A stretch of 64,000 nt of DNA from contig NC_023135.1 in the NCBI RefSeq assembly GCF_000511355.1, forward strand, positions 832,371-896,370, read 5' to 3'. The notes under the pieces were generated by a model. That model was not told the DNA's origin and searched no databases. It was given only the letters and a program-made list of their open reading frames with translations. Numbering within the stretch: position 1 is the first letter of the stretch; every line of letters begins with the position of its first letter. Source of the stretch: Leisingera methylohalidivorans DSM 14336. GTDB lineage: Bacteria > Pseudomonadota > Alphaproteobacteria > Rhodobacterales > Rhodobacteraceae. The position numbers were made by a program, and so were the translations under genes. Shown here piece after piece: positions 16,863 to 26,180 of this stretch.

Positions 16863-17827
16863 GCTACGGCCTCCGCCGCGGTGGGGGCGAGGCCAAGCTC
16901 GACCACCTCGCGCGCCAGCCGGGCCTTGTCGGCCTTGTCGCGCATCAGGATATGGGCGCAGATCGGCGTCATGCCGAAGGCGCGGATGTCATCGCCCAGG
17001 CCTTCGTCCTGATGGTCGATCACCAGCGTCTGAGCGATACCGGCATAGCGTTCCGCCACGCCCGCCGCATCGGCCCGCAGCCCCAGCGCCGCCATCATCC
17101 TATCGGCCGGTCCCTTGACCACCTTGCCCGCGATGAAGGGGCTGACCGCCACCTTAAAGGCGCTTGAGGCGCGCAGGGCGGCCTTGATGCCGGGGATTTC
17201 CAGCAACGGTGCGATGCTGACCAGCGGATTCGACGGCGCGATCACAATTAGATCCGCCCCGGCGATGGCCGCCAGCGCCTCCGGCGTGGGGCGGGCCTGT
17301 TCGATGCCGTCAAAGGCCAGCTCGCGCACGTCGGGCGCGCAGCGTTCGCGCACGAAATACTCCTGAAAGCTCAGCCAGCCCGCATCGGTGCGCACACGGG
17401 TCTGCACCCGGTCATCGGTCGGCAGCAGGATCTCTGCCGTAACCCCGAAGGCGCGGGCCACGTCGCGGGCGATCACGCTCGGGCGTTCGCCCTTGAGCCG
17501 CCGCATGGTGCGGTGGATGTGCAGGCCAAAGTCGCGGTCGCCCAGCGACATCCAGGTGCCGGCGCCCAGTTTGGTCAGCGTGTCCAGCGCCCGGTGGCTT
17601 TCATCCGCCACGCCCCAGCCCTGGTTGCGGTCGATCACATCGGCCAGGCTGTAGGTCAGCGTGTCGATGTCCGGCGACACCCACAGCCCGTGGAATTCAT
17701 CATCATCCGCCACATTGCCGATCACCGACAGCTCGACATCCGGCAGCGCCGCCAGCCCCTCGGCCATCTTGGCACCGCCAACGCCACCCGCCAGCAGCGT
17801 GACCTTGTGCTTCACCGCGGCGCTCAT
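16859..17827 (-). CDS. cofD: CofD transferase forming (dehydro)F420-0
   Basis: A 322-residue transferase that joins the activated phospho-acid to the deazaflavin Fo. The family signature is at the start: VTLLAGGVGGAKMAEGLAAL, then SVIGNVADDDEFHGLWVSPDIDTLTYSLADVID. GAGTWMSLGDRDFGLHI, ILLPTDDRVQTRVRT, DLIVIAPSNPLVSIAPLL and KVAVSPFIAGKVVKGPADRMM complete the fold. ATGA overlaps join it to cofH upstream and cofC downstream. Confidence 0.95.
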   Translation of the reverse strand: MSAAVKHKVTLLAGGVGGAKMAEGLAALPDVELSVIGNVADDDEFHGLWVSPDIDTLTYSLADVIDRNQGWGVADESHRALDTLTKLGAGTWMSLGDRDFGLHIHRTMRRLKGERPSVIARDVARAFGVTAEILLPTDDRVQTRVRTDAGWLSFQEYFVRERCAPDVRELAFDGIEQARPTPEALAAIAGADLIVIAPSNPLVSIAPLLEIPGIKAALRASSAFKVAVSPFIAGKVVKGPADRMMAALGLRADAAGVAERYAGIAQTLVIDHQDEGLGDDIRAFGMTPICAHILMRDKADKARLAREVVELGLAPTAAEAVA

Positions 17828-19107
17828 TCCGCGGCCTCCAGCGCGCGTCGCTCGGGGAACATCTCGAGGAATGCCAAGGGGTTGCTGCCCTGCCGGTCCA
17901 CCAGCGGCGCCAGTTCTTCCGGGTCGTGGTCATCATAGATGTCGCGGATTTCATAGATGGTGTTGCGGCGCACCGGCACCCGGCCCGCAGCCCGGATGAT
18001 CTGAACCAGCTCCCGCGCCGTGATCTCCTGCCCGTGGCCCGACCCGGCCGCGCGCGAGATGCTCTCGTTCATCAGCGTGCCGCCGAGGTCGTTGACGCCG
18101 CGCGACAGCATCTGCTGCGCCCGCGCCGCGCCCAGCTTGGTCCAGCTGACCTGGATGTTGTCGATCCAGCCGTGCAGCATGATGCGCGCCACCGCATGCA
18201 TCAGATCAACCTCCAGCGCAGTGGGGCCGGGGCGCACCTTGTCCGGGTTTTTGGCCCACAGCGGCGATTCGGTATGCACAAAGGACAGCGGCACCAGCTC
18301 GGTGAACCCGCCGGTGTCCTTCTGGATGTCGCGCAGCAGCCGGATGTGGGCGGCCCAGTGTTCCGGCCCGTCGATATGGCCGTACATGATGGTCGCGGTG
18401 GTCGGGATGCCGACCTCATGCGCGGCGCGGATGATCTCCACCCATTTCTCGGCGCTCAGCTTGTTCTTGGTCAGCTGCATGCGCACATCGGTATCGAGAA
18501 TCTCCGCCGCGGTGCCGGGCATCGACCCCAGCCCCGCCTCTTTCAGATCCGCCAGAAAATCGTGATAGGACATCTTGGTCTTGGAGGCGCCGTACCAGAT
18601 CTCAAACGGCGAGAACGCGTGGATATGCATGTCCGGCAGCGCCGCCTTGATGGCCACGACGATGTCCTTATAATAGGTGCCTTCCATTTTGGGGTGCAGG
18701 CCGCCCTGGATGCAGACCTCGGTCGCGCCGCGGTCCCAGGCCTGCTGCGCACGCTCGACGATCTGCTCCGGCTCCAGCCACTCGGCGTCCTTGTCCTCGG
18801 AGCGCTTGGCAAAGCCGCAGAAGCGGCAGCCCATGTAGCAGATGTTGGTAAAGTTGATGTTGCGGTTCACCACAAACGACACATGGTCGCCGTTGGCGCG
18901 GCGGCGCAGCTCATCCGCCACCGCATAAACCGCCTCGGCATCGGCGCCGGTTGCGCGGAACAGTTCGACGCCTTCCGATTCGGACACCTCGCCGCCCTCC
19001 AGCGCCATTTCCAGAATGGAGCGCACAGGGGCAGAGGCACCGGCAACGGCTACGGGCAGTGCGGCAGGCGGGGCGGCAAACTTTTCGGCTGGGTGCTGAA
19101 GGGTCAT
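17824..19107 (-). CDS. cofH: Fo synthase subunit CofH (radical SAM)
   Basis: A 427-residue radical SAM enzyme that couples tyrosine to the ribityl-uracil intermediate in Fo formation. The 4Fe-4S motif is Cys90-x3-Cys94-x2-Cys97 in NICYMGCRFCGFAKR. Downstream are the MqnC/CofH-type segments TEVCIQGGLHPKMEGTYY and MHIHAFSPFEIWYGASK, plus GTAAEILDTDVR, TATIMYGHIDGPEHW and VSWTKLGAARAQQMLSRGVNDLGGTL. Bacteria may have either the fused FbiC or separate CofG/CofH; here they are separate and overlap by 4 bp. Confidence 0.95.
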   Translation of the reverse strand: MTLQHPAEKFAAPPAALPVAVAGASAPVRSILEMALEGGEVSESEGVELFRATGADAEAVYAVADELRRRANGDHVSFVVNRNINFTNICYMGCRFCGFAKRSEDKDAEWLEPEQIVERAQQAWDRGATEVCIQGGLHPKMEGTYYKDIVVAIKAALPDMHIHAFSPFEIWYGASKTKMSYHDFLADLKEAGLGSMPGTAAEILDTDVRMQLTKNKLSAEKWVEIIRAAHEVGIPTTATIMYGHIDGPEHWAAHIRLLRDIQKDTGGFTELVPLSFVHTESPLWAKNPDKVRPGPTALEVDLMHAVARIMLHGWIDNIQVSWTKLGAARAQQMLSRGVNDLGGTLMNESISRAAGSGHGQEITARELVQIIRAAGRVPVRRNTIYEIRDIYDDHDPEELAPLVDRQGSNPLAFLEMFPERRALEAAE

Positions 19108-20246
19108 GCTGTCTCTCCGATGTGGCGTTGATCGCGGGCCAGCCCGCCGGGGCCGGCCATACCGGCGGCGCGGGCCAGAATGGCGGGGTTGATGAAGTCC
19201 TGCTCGCGGGTCAGGTAGCGGGGATAGACGGTCAGCCGCTCGCGCAGCTCAAACCCGGCTTCGGTGCTGGAGCGTGCCAGCGCGCGGATCTCGGGCCACT
19301 CGTGCTGCGGGTTGATGAAGTCGATGGTCACGGGCGAGATCCCGCCCCAGTCGTTGATGCCCGCTTCCAGATAGGCGATGTGGCGGGCGCTCAGATTTGG
19401 CGGCGCCTGCAGGCTGATGTCCTGCGCCAGGATGATCCGCGCCGCGGCGATGGTGCGCAGCATGTCCTCCAGCGAAGGCTCCGGGTGGCTGGCCATCTCG
19501 ATATCCGGCTTGCGCTGGAAATTCTGGATGATGACCTCCTGGATGTGGCCGTGGCGGGCGTGGGCCTCGTTGATCGCGTGCAGCGCTTCGATGCGCTCGG
19601 CAAAGCTTTCGCCGATGCCGATCAAGAGGCCGGTGGTGAAGGGTACCTGTTTCTGCCCCGCCCGTTCCAGCGTGCGCAGCCGCTGCACCGGCACCTTGTC
19701 GGGGCAGGCATAGTGCGGCTGGCCTTTCCGGGTCAGGCGGCGGCTGACGGTTTCCAGCATCATGCCCATCGAGGCAGAGACCGGCCGCAGCACGTCGATC
19801 TCGTCATCGGTTAGGGTGCCCGCATTCACATGCGGCAGCAGCGAGGTCTCCCGCAACACCAGCGCGCACATGTCGGCCAGATAGGCAGTCAGACTGGAAT
19901 AGCCAAGCCGCTCCAGCCCCTTGCGGGCCTTCTCATAACGCAGTTCAGGCTTTTCGCCGAGGCTGAACAGCAGTTCTTTGCAGCCTTCCAGCTCACCACG
20001 GCGGGCGGTGGCAAGCACCTGTTCCGGCGTCATGATATTTGCCTCGGAGGAATCGGGGTGCTTGACGAATGTGCAATACCCGCAGGTGTCGCGGCACATG
20101 TTCGTCAGCGGCACAAAGGCCTTGCGCGAATAGGTGACCGTGCGGCCCCAGTGGGTGTCGCGGATCCGGGCGGCGCGCATCATCAGAGCGCGCAAATCTC
20201 CGGTCTCCGCCCAGGCGGTGCCTGTGCTGAGCTTTTCGGTGTTCAT
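19104..20246 (-). CDS. cofG: Fo synthase subunit CofG (radical SAM)
   Basis: A 380-residue radical SAM enzyme completing the deazaflavin ring of Fo. The cluster motif is Cys51-x3-Cys55-x2-Cys58 in LTNMCRDTCGYCTFVK. Also present are GCKELLFSLGEKPELRY, LLPHVNAGTLTDDEIDVLRPV, GLLIGIGESFAERIEAL, VIIQNFQRKPDIEM and INDWGGISPVTIDFINP. It is the first gene of the minus-strand F420 operon. Its promoter should lie in the AT-rich 240-bp region shared with pntA. Confidence 0.95.
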   Translation of the reverse strand: MNTEKLSTGTAWAETGDLRALMMRAARIRDTHWGRTVTYSRKAFVPLTNMCRDTCGYCTFVKHPDSSEANIMTPEQVLATARRGELEGCKELLFSLGEKPELRYEKARKGLERLGYSSLTAYLADMCALVLRETSLLPHVNAGTLTDDEIDVLRPVSASMGMMLETVSRRLTRKGQPHYACPDKVPVQRLRTLERAGQKQVPFTTGLLIGIGESFAERIEALHAINEAHARHGHIQEVIIQNFQRKPDIEMASHPEPSLEDMLRTIAAARIILAQDISLQAPPNLSARHIAYLEAGINDWGGISPVTIDFINPQHEWPEIRALARSSTEAGFELRERLTVYPRYLTREQDFINPAILARAAGMAGPGGLARDQRHIGETA

Positions 20247-20485
20247 GGGGTCCTCCCTGTGCCGCTTAGACTGTGGAGAAGGGGCGCGGCTGTCAAATAT
20301 TTTTTTATCACTAGATCAAAAAAAATACCGTAAACCGAAAGATAGCCAATCTAGTAGGCTGTTTTGAAACGTCAAAAAATATAAGCTGGAAAAATTATTG
20401 ACTACTAAGTAAAAAGATAAAATACTTTCCCCTAATCGCGGCCCCCGTTCAAACGGCCTGGGCTGCGCAAAGGGAGGACATCAAA
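20247..20485. promoter_or_regulatory. AT-rich divergent control region between cofG and pntA
   Basis: This is the lowest-GC stretch in the window, notably 20290-20430. Two similar 16-bp sites of pattern TTGA-N8-TAAA occur: TTGATCTAGTGATAAA on the minus strand (20304-20319, near cofG) and TTGACTACTAAGTAAA on the plus strand (20398-20413, near pntA). Each matches the E. coli RutR palindrome TTGACCA-NN-TGGTCAA at 10 of 14 fixed positions. A third palindrome, TTTTGA-AACG-TCAAAA, is at 20362-20377. One RutR-like site per operon is a plausible design. A strong AGGGAGGA site (20471-20478) precedes the pntA GTG. Confidence 0.5.
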
Positions 20486-22057
20486 GTGCTTATTGGAACG
20501 CCGAAGGAAACGGCGAATGCAGAGGCGCGCGTGGCGCTGACGCCGGACTCGGCGCGGCAGCTGCAGAAGCTCGGGTATGATTGCGCGATCGAGAGCGGGG
20601 CCGGGGCTGCTGCGGGCTTTTCCGATGCCGCCTATGAGGCGGCCGGGGTCGAGATCGTCAAGACCGCCGCGCAGCTGTGGAAAACCGCTGACATCGTCGC
20701 CAAGGTGCGCCAGCCGAACGAGACCGAGCTTAAACGGCTGACCAAGGGCAAGACGCTGATCTCCTTCTTCAATCCGGCCGGGAATGAAGAGGGCATGCAA
20801 GCGGCCAAAGCCAAGGGCGCCAATGTCATCGCGATGGAAATGGTGCCGCGGATCTCCCGTGCCCAGAAGATGGACGCGCTCAGCTCCATGGCCAATATCG
20901 CGGGCTACCGCGCCGTGATCGAGGCGGGCAACAACTTCGGCCGTTTCTTCACCGGCCAGATTACGGCGGCGGGCAAAGTGCCGCCCGCAAAAGTGCTGGT
21001 GGTCGGCGCCGGCGTTGCCGGTCTGGCCGCGATCGGCACCTCGACCTCGCTCGGCGCGGTGACCTATGCCTTCGACGTGCGGCCCGAAGTGGCCGAGCAG
21101 GTGGAATCGATGGGCGCCGAGTTTGTTTATCTCGATTTCGAGGAGGAGCAGCAGGACGGCGCCGCCACCGGCGGCTATGCCTCGGTCTCCTCGCCGGAGT
21201 TCCGCGAAGCGCAGCTGGCGAAGTTCCGCGAGCTGGCGCCGGAGATGGACATCGTGATCACCACCGCGCTGATCCCCAACCGCGAAGCGCCGGAGCTGTG
21301 GACCGAGGACATGGTTGCGGCGATGAAGCCGGGCTCGGTGATCGTCGATCTTGCGGCGGAAAAGGGCGGCAACTGCAAGCTGACCGTCGCGGACGAGAAG
21401 ATCGTGACGGACAACGGTGTGACGATCATCGGCTATACCGACTTCCCCAGCCGGATGGCGGCGCAGGCCTCGACGCTTTATGCCACCAACATCCGCCACA
21501 TGATGACCGACCTGACGCCCGGCAAGGACGGCCAGGTCAATCACGACATGGAAGACGACGTGATCCGCGGCGCCACCGTGGCCTTTGAGGGCGAGATCAC
21601 CTTCCCGCCGCCGCCGCCGAAAGTGCAGGCGATTGCGGCCAAGCCCAAGGAGGCGGTGCCGGAGCTGACGCCGGAGGAAAAACGCGCCCGGGAGGTCGAG
21701 GCCTTCAAGGCGCAGACCAAAAGCCAGGTCACCCTGCTGGCGGGCGGCGGCGCGCTGCTGCTGCTGGTCGGGCTCGTTGCACCGGTCAGCTTCATGCAGC
21801 ATTTCATCGTCTTTGCGCTGGCCTGTTTCGTGGGCTTCCAGGTGATCTGGGGGGTGGCGCACAGCCTGCACACGCCTTTGATGGCGGTGACCAACGCGAT
21901 CTCCTCGATCATCATCCTCGGCGCCCTGATGCAGATCGGCTCCGGCAGCTGGCTGGTGATCCTGCTGGCGGCGCTTTCGGTCTTCATGGCCGGGATCAAC
22001 ATCTTCGGCGGCTTCCTCGTCACCCGGCGCATGCTCGCCATGTTCCAGAAATCTTAA
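20486..22057 (+). CDS. pntA: NAD(P) transhydrogenase subunit alpha
   Basis: A 523-residue full-length alpha subunit of the proton-driven transhydrogenase, which makes NADPH from NADH. The N-terminal NAD-binding domain I covers about residues 1-380 ([61 protein letters not shown]). A proline-rich linker near 373-410 leads to four membrane helices ([16 protein letters not shown] onwards). The start is GTG with a strong ribosome-binding site. It heads the six-gene plus-strand cluster and is divergent from cofG, placing NADPH supply under the same control region as F420 synthesis. Confidence 0.96.
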   Translation: MLIGTPKETANAEARVALTPDSARQLQKLGYDCAIESGAGAAAGFSDAAYEAAGVEIVKTAAQLWKTADIVAKVRQPNETELKRLTKGKTLISFFNPAGNEEGMQAAKAKGANVIAMEMVPRISRAQKMDALSSMANIAGYRAVIEAGNNFGRFFTGQITAAGKVPPAKVLVVGAGVAGLAAIGTSTSLGAVTYAFDVRPEVAEQVESMGAEFVYLDFEEEQQDGAATGGYASVSSPEFREAQLAKFRELAPEMDIVITTALIPNREAPELWTEDMVAAMKPGSVIVDLAAEKGGNCKLTVADEKIVTDNGVTIIGYTDFPSRMAAQASTLYATNIRHMMTDLTPGKDGQVNHDMEDDVIRGATVAFEGEITFPPPPPKVQAIAAKPKEAVPELTPEEKRAREVEAFKAQTKSQVTLLAGGGALLLLVGLVAPVSFMQHFIVFALACFVGFQVIWGVAHSLHTPLMAVTNAISSIIILGALMQIGSGSWLVILLAALSVFMAGINIFGGFLVTRRMLAMFQKS

Positions 22058-22072
22058 AGCGAGGCAGGTTCA

Positions 22073-23512
22073 ATGGATTACGGTTTCACCACCGCCGCCT
22101 ATGTTGTTGCGGCTGTTCTTTTCATCCTGTCGCTGGGCGGGCTGTCAAACCAGGAAAGCGCCAAACGCGCGGTCTGGTACGGCATTGCCGGCATGGGCCT
22201 GGCGGTCTTTGCCACCCTGATCGGTCCCGGTTCCGGCCTGTGGCTGCTGTCGCTCCTGCTGATCGCGGGCGGCGGCCTCATCGGCACCTATGTCGCCAAA
22301 AAGGTGCAGATGACCGAGATGCCGCAGCTGGTTGCCGCGATGCACTCGCTGGTCGGCCTGGCGGCGGTCTTTGTCGGCTTCATCGCCCATTTCGAGATCG
22401 GCAATGTGGCGGCCTCCGCGGCCTCGGGCAGCACCGAAGAGCTCGGCACCTTCGCCAAGCTGATTGCCAAGAAGACCCCGGCCGAGATCGCGTTTCTGCG
22501 GGTTGAGCTGTTTCTCGGCATCTTCATCGGCGCCATCACCTTCACCGGCTCGGTTGTTGCCTTCGGCAAGCTGGCGGGCAAGGTGACCTCGGCCGCGACC
22601 AAGCTGCCGGGCGGCCACATGCTGAACGCGGGCGCCGCGGCGCTCTCCTTCATCTGCCTGATCTGGTACTTCAATTCCGGCGGTTTCCTGCCGCTGGTGC
22701 TGATGACCCTGGCGGCGCTGTTCATCGGCTACCACCTGATCATGGGCATCGGCGGCGCCGACATGCCGGTGGTTGTCTCGATGCTGAACAGCTATTCGGG
22801 CTGGGCCGCGGCGGCGATCGGCTTCTCGCTTGGCAATGACCTGCTGATCGTGGTCGGCGCCCTGGTGGGCTCTTCGGGTGCGATCCTCAGCTACATCATG
22901 TGCAAGGCGATGAACCGCTCCTTTGTCAGCGTGATCCTGGGCGGCTTCGGCGGCGCGGCGGGTCCGGCGATGGAGATCGACGGCGAGCAGATCGCCATCG
23001 ACGCCGACGGCGTGGCAGCGGCCCTGGACGAGGCCGACTCTGTGGTGATCATCCCCGGCTACGGCATGGCGGTGGCGCAGGCGCAGCAGAACGTGGCCGA
23101 ACTCACCCGCCGCCTGCGCGCCAAGGGGAAGACCGTGCGCTTTGCCATCCACCCGGTGGCCGGCCGTCTGCCGGGGCACATGAACGTGCTCCTGGCCGAG
23201 GCCAAGGTGCCTTATGACATCGTGCTGGAAATGGACGAGATCAACGAGGACTTCCCGGAGACCGATGTGGCGATCGTGATCGGCTCCAACGACATCGTCA
23301 ACCCGGCGGCGCAGGAAGATCCGAATTCTCCGATCGCCGGCATGCCGGTTCTGGAATGCTGGAAGGCGAAACAGGTGTTCGTCTCCAAACGCGGCCAGGG
23401 CACCGGCTACTCGGGCATCGAGAACCCGCTGTTCTTCAAGGAAAACACCCGCATGTTCTATGGCGACGCAAAGGCAAGCCTCGATAACCTGCTGAGCCTT
23501 TCGGCCGCCTGA
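22073..23512 (+). CDS. pntB: NAD(P) transhydrogenase subunit beta
   Basis: A 479-residue subunit with about nine membrane helices in the first 270 residues (proton channel) and the NADP(H)-binding domain III at the C-terminus. The domain III markers are [76 protein letters not shown] and [11 protein letters not shown]. It follows pntA by 15 bp and precedes the aminotransferase by 32 bp, so it is embedded in the catabolic operon rather than in a separate housekeeping pair. Confidence 0.96.
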   Translation: MDYGFTTAAYVVAAVLFILSLGGLSNQESAKRAVWYGIAGMGLAVFATLIGPGSGLWLLSLLLIAGGGLIGTYVAKKVQMTEMPQLVAAMHSLVGLAAVFVGFIAHFEIGNVAASAASGSTEELGTFAKLIAKKTPAEIAFLRVELFLGIFIGAITFTGSVVAFGKLAGKVTSAATKLPGGHMLNAGAAALSFICLIWYFNSGGFLPLVLMTLAALFIGYHLIMGIGGADMPVVVSMLNSYSGWAAAAIGFSLGNDLLIVVGALVGSSGAILSYIMCKAMNRSFVSVILGGFGGAAGPAMEIDGEQIAIDADGVAAALDEADSVVIIPGYGMAVAQAQQNVAELTRRLRAKGKTVRFAIHPVAGRLPGHMNVLLAEAKVPYDIVLEMDEINEDFPETDVAIVIGSNDIVNPAAQEDPNSPIAGMPVLECWKAKQVFVSKRGQGTGYSGIENPLFFKENTRMFYGDAKASLDNLLSLSAA

Positions 23513-23544
23513 CTCTGCAGTTCAATGGAAAAGGAAATCACGTC

Positions 23545-24864
23545 ATGACTTCAGACCCCGCACGCAGGAACGACCTTGGCGCCTATTGGATGCCCTTCAC
23601 CTCCAACCGGCAGTTCAAGCAGAGCCCCCGGATGATCGCCGCGGCGGAGGGCATGTATTATACCACCACCGACGGGCAGAAGGTGATGGACGGCACCGCC
23701 GGCCTGTGGTGCGTCAATGCAGGCCACGCCGCCCCGCGGATTACCGAAGCAGTGCAGAAACAGGTGGCGGAGCTGGACTATGCGCCTGCCTTCCAGATGG
23801 GGCATCCCAAGGCGTTTGAGCTGGCCAGCCGGCTGGCCGAACTGGCGCCGGGCGATCTGAACCACGTGTTCTTCACCAACTCCGGATCGGAATCGGTGGA
23901 AACCGCACTGAAGATCGCGCTGGCCTACCACAAGGCCAAGGGCGAGGCGGGCCGCACCCGGCTGATCGGCCGCGAGAAGGGCTATCACGGGGTCAACTTC
24001 GGTGGCATCGCGGTGGGCGGCATCGTCAACAACCGGCGCCATTTCGGCAGTCTGCTGACCGGCGTTGACCATCTGCGTCACACCCATGATCCCGAGCGCA
24101 ATGCCTACAGCCAGGGCGAGGCCGAGCATGGCGTCGAGCTGGCCGAGGATCTGGTGCGGCTGATCGATCTGCACGGGGCGGAAACGATTGCCGCAGTGAT
24201 CGTCGAGCCGATGGCGGGTTCCGCCGGGGTGATCCTGCCGCCCAAGGGCTATCTGAAACGCCTGCGCGAGATCACCCGCGAACACGGCATCCTGTTGATC
24301 TTTGACGAGGTGATTACTGCCTACGGCCGTCTGGGCCGTGCCTTCGGGGCCGATTACTACGGCGTGGAGCCGGACATGATTACCACCGCCAAGGGGCTCA
24401 CCAACGGGGTGATCCCGATGGGCGCGGTGATGATCAGCAGCGAAATCCACGACGCCTTCATGACCGGCCCCGAGCATATGATCGAGCTGTTCCACGGCTA
24501 TACCTACTCGGGCAACCCGGTGGCCTGCGCCGCGGCGCTGGCAGCACTCGACACCTACCGCGAGGAGGAGCTGTTCGAGCGCGCCGCCGGGCTGGAGGCG
24601 TATTGGGCCGAGGCGATGTTCAGCCTCAAAGGCCTGCCGCATGTGAAGGACATCCGCTGTGCCGGTCTGGTCGGCGCGGTAGAGCTGGAGCCGGTCGCGG
24701 GCCAGCCCACCAAGCGCGCCTTCGACACCTATCTGCGGGCCTGGGATAAGGGGGCGCATCTGCGCACCACCGGCGACATCATCGCCATGTCGCCGCCGCT
24801 GATCATCGAGAAATCCGAAATCGACACGCTGATCGGCATTCTGGCCGAATCGCTCAGCGCCTAA
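23545..24864 (+). CDS. Class III omega-amino acid (beta-alanine):pyruvate aminotransferase
   Basis: A 439-residue PLP enzyme closely resembling beta-alanine:pyruvate transaminases: YWMPFTSNRQFKQSPRMI, DGTAGLWCVNAGHAAPRITEAV, FFTNSGSESVETALKIALAYH, YHGVNFGGIAVGGI. The PLP pocket holds LIFDEVITAYGRLG and the Schiff-base lysine in TTAKGLTNGVIPMGAV; HGYTYSGNPVACAAAL follows. In reductive pyrimidine breakdown it would convert beta-alanine (or beta-aminoisobutyrate) to malonate semialdehyde. Its position directly before the carbamoylase and dihydropyrimidinase supports that role. Confidence 0.88.
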   Translation: MTSDPARRNDLGAYWMPFTSNRQFKQSPRMIAAAEGMYYTTTDGQKVMDGTAGLWCVNAGHAAPRITEAVQKQVAELDYAPAFQMGHPKAFELASRLAELAPGDLNHVFFTNSGSESVETALKIALAYHKAKGEAGRTRLIGREKGYHGVNFGGIAVGGIVNNRRHFGSLLTGVDHLRHTHDPERNAYSQGEAEHGVELAEDLVRLIDLHGAETIAAVIVEPMAGSAGVILPPKGYLKRLREITREHGILLIFDEVITAYGRLGRAFGADYYGVEPDMITTAKGLTNGVIPMGAVMISSEIHDAFMTGPEHMIELFHGYTYSGNPVACAAALAALDTYREEELFERAAGLEAYWAEAMFSLKGLPHVKDIRCAGLVGAVELEPVAGQPTKRAFDTYLRAWDKGAHLRTTGDIIAMSPPLIIEKSEIDTLIGILAESLSA

Positions 24865-24869
24865 GGACA

Positions 24870-24908
24870 TGCCCCTGCCACGCGGTCCAGGGCTGCGCGG
24901 CAGGGGCA
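24870..24908 (+). other. Intercistronic hairpin
   Basis: TGCCCCTGCC (24870-24879) pairs perfectly with GGCAGGGGCA (24899-24908) across a 19-nt loop, between the aminotransferase and amidohydrolase genes. There is no T-run. It could be an RNA-processing or stability element, or a weak terminator. Confidence 0.45.
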
Positions 24909-24924
24909 GAACAGGGAGAAAGAC

Positions 24925-26175
24925 ATGAAAGACGTGCAAAGCAACGCCCGCATCAACGGCAGCCGCCTGTGGGATTCGCTGATGGAAATGGCACTGGTCG
25001 GCCCCGGCCTGCGCGGTGGCTGCAACCGCCAGACGCTGACCGACGCCGACAAGGAAGGCCGCGACCTGTTCAAGCGCTGGTGCGAAGAGGCCGGCATGAC
25101 CGTCGGCGTCGACAGCATGGGCAATATGTTTGCCCGCCTTGAAGGCGCCGAGCCGGATCTGGATCCGGTGATGATGGGCAGCCATCTCGACACCCAGCCG
25201 ACGGGCGGAAAATACGACGGCGTGCTGGGCGTGCTGGCGGGGCTGGAGGTCGTGCGCTCGATCCGCGATCAGGGGATCACCCCGCGCCGCCCGATCGTGG
25301 TGGTGAACTGGACCAACGAGGAAGGCACCCGGTTTGCGCCCGCCATGCTGTCCTCCGGCGTCTTTGCCGGTGTGCATACGCAGGACTGGGCCTATGCGCG
25401 CGAGGATGCGGAAGGCAAGACATTCGGCGAAGAACTGGCCCGCATCGGTTACGTGGGCGACGAATCGGTGGGCAGCCGCAAGATGCACGCAATGTTCGAG
25501 CTGCACATTGAGCAGGGCCCGATTCTGGAAGCCGAGGGCAAGGACATCGGCGTGGTCACTCACGGCCAGGGCCTGAACTGGCTGCAGGTGACGCTGACGG
25601 GGCAGGAGGCGCACACCGGCTCCACCCCGATGCCGATGCGCCGCAACGCCGGTCTGGGGGCTGCGCGGATCACCGATCTGGTGCATGAAATCGCGATGAG
25701 CCATCAGCCCGACGCCGTCGGCGCCGTCGGTCACTGCGACTACTACCCGAACAGCCGCAACATCGTGCCGGGCAAGGTGGTCTTCACCATCGACTTCCGC
25801 TCGCCCAGCTTCGACACCCAAGAAGACATGGAGCGCCGCCTGCGCGAGGGGGCTGCCAAAATCGCCGAGGAACTGGAACTGGGCCTCGAGATCGAGCAGG
25901 TCGGCCATTTCGACCCCGTCACCTTTGACGAAAACTGCGTCTCTGCTGTGCGCCGTGCGGCGGAGAAACTGGGCTACTCGCACCGCAACATCATCTCCGG
26001 CGCAGGCCATGACGCCTGCTGGATCAACAAGGTGGCACCAACCGCCATGGTGATGTGCCCCTGCGTTGATGGCCTCAGCCATAACGAGGACGAGGAAATC
26101 AGCCGCGAATGGGCCGCAGCGGGCACCGATGTGCTGTTGCACGCCGTGCTGGAAACCGCTGAAATCGTGGAGTGA
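24925..26175 (+). CDS. hyuC: Zn-dependent N-carbamoyl-beta-alanine amidohydrolase (M20 family)
   Basis: A 416-residue M20-family amidase/carbamoylase, the third step of reductive pyrimidine degradation (N-carbamoyl-beta-alanine to beta-alanine, CO2 and ammonia). The two-metal site is visible: GSHLDTQPTGGKYDGVLGVL (His and bridging Asp), NEEGTRFAPAM (Glu pair), FELHIEQGP (His) and AGHDACWINKVAP with SHNEDE (C-terminal His). The lid-domain motif is GQEAHTGSTPMPMRRNAG. It lies between the aminotransferase and the dihydropyrimidinase. L-N-carbamoylase activity on hydantoin products is possible. Confidence 0.9.
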   Translation: MKDVQSNARINGSRLWDSLMEMALVGPGLRGGCNRQTLTDADKEGRDLFKRWCEEAGMTVGVDSMGNMFARLEGAEPDLDPVMMGSHLDTQPTGGKYDGVLGVLAGLEVVRSIRDQGITPRRPIVVVNWTNEEGTRFAPAMLSSGVFAGVHTQDWAYAREDAEGKTFGEELARIGYVGDESVGSRKMHAMFELHIEQGPILEAEGKDIGVVTHGQGLNWLQVTLTGQEAHTGSTPMPMRRNAGLGAARITDLVHEIAMSHQPDAVGAVGHCDYYPNSRNIVPGKVVFTIDFRSPSFDTQEDMERRLREGAAKIAEELELGLEIEQVGHFDPVTFDENCVSAVRRAAEKLGYSHRNIISGAGHDACWINKVAPTAMVMCPCVDGLSHNEDEEISREWAAAGTDVLLHAVLETAEIVE

Positions 26176-26180
26176 AGACA

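Noticed and set aside
20362..20377. TTTTGA-N4-TCAAAA palindrome as an FNR/Anr box
   Set aside because: FNR sites need TTGAT-N4-ATCAA; this site lacks the T/A at the fifth half-site position. It is kept only as an unassigned palindrome.
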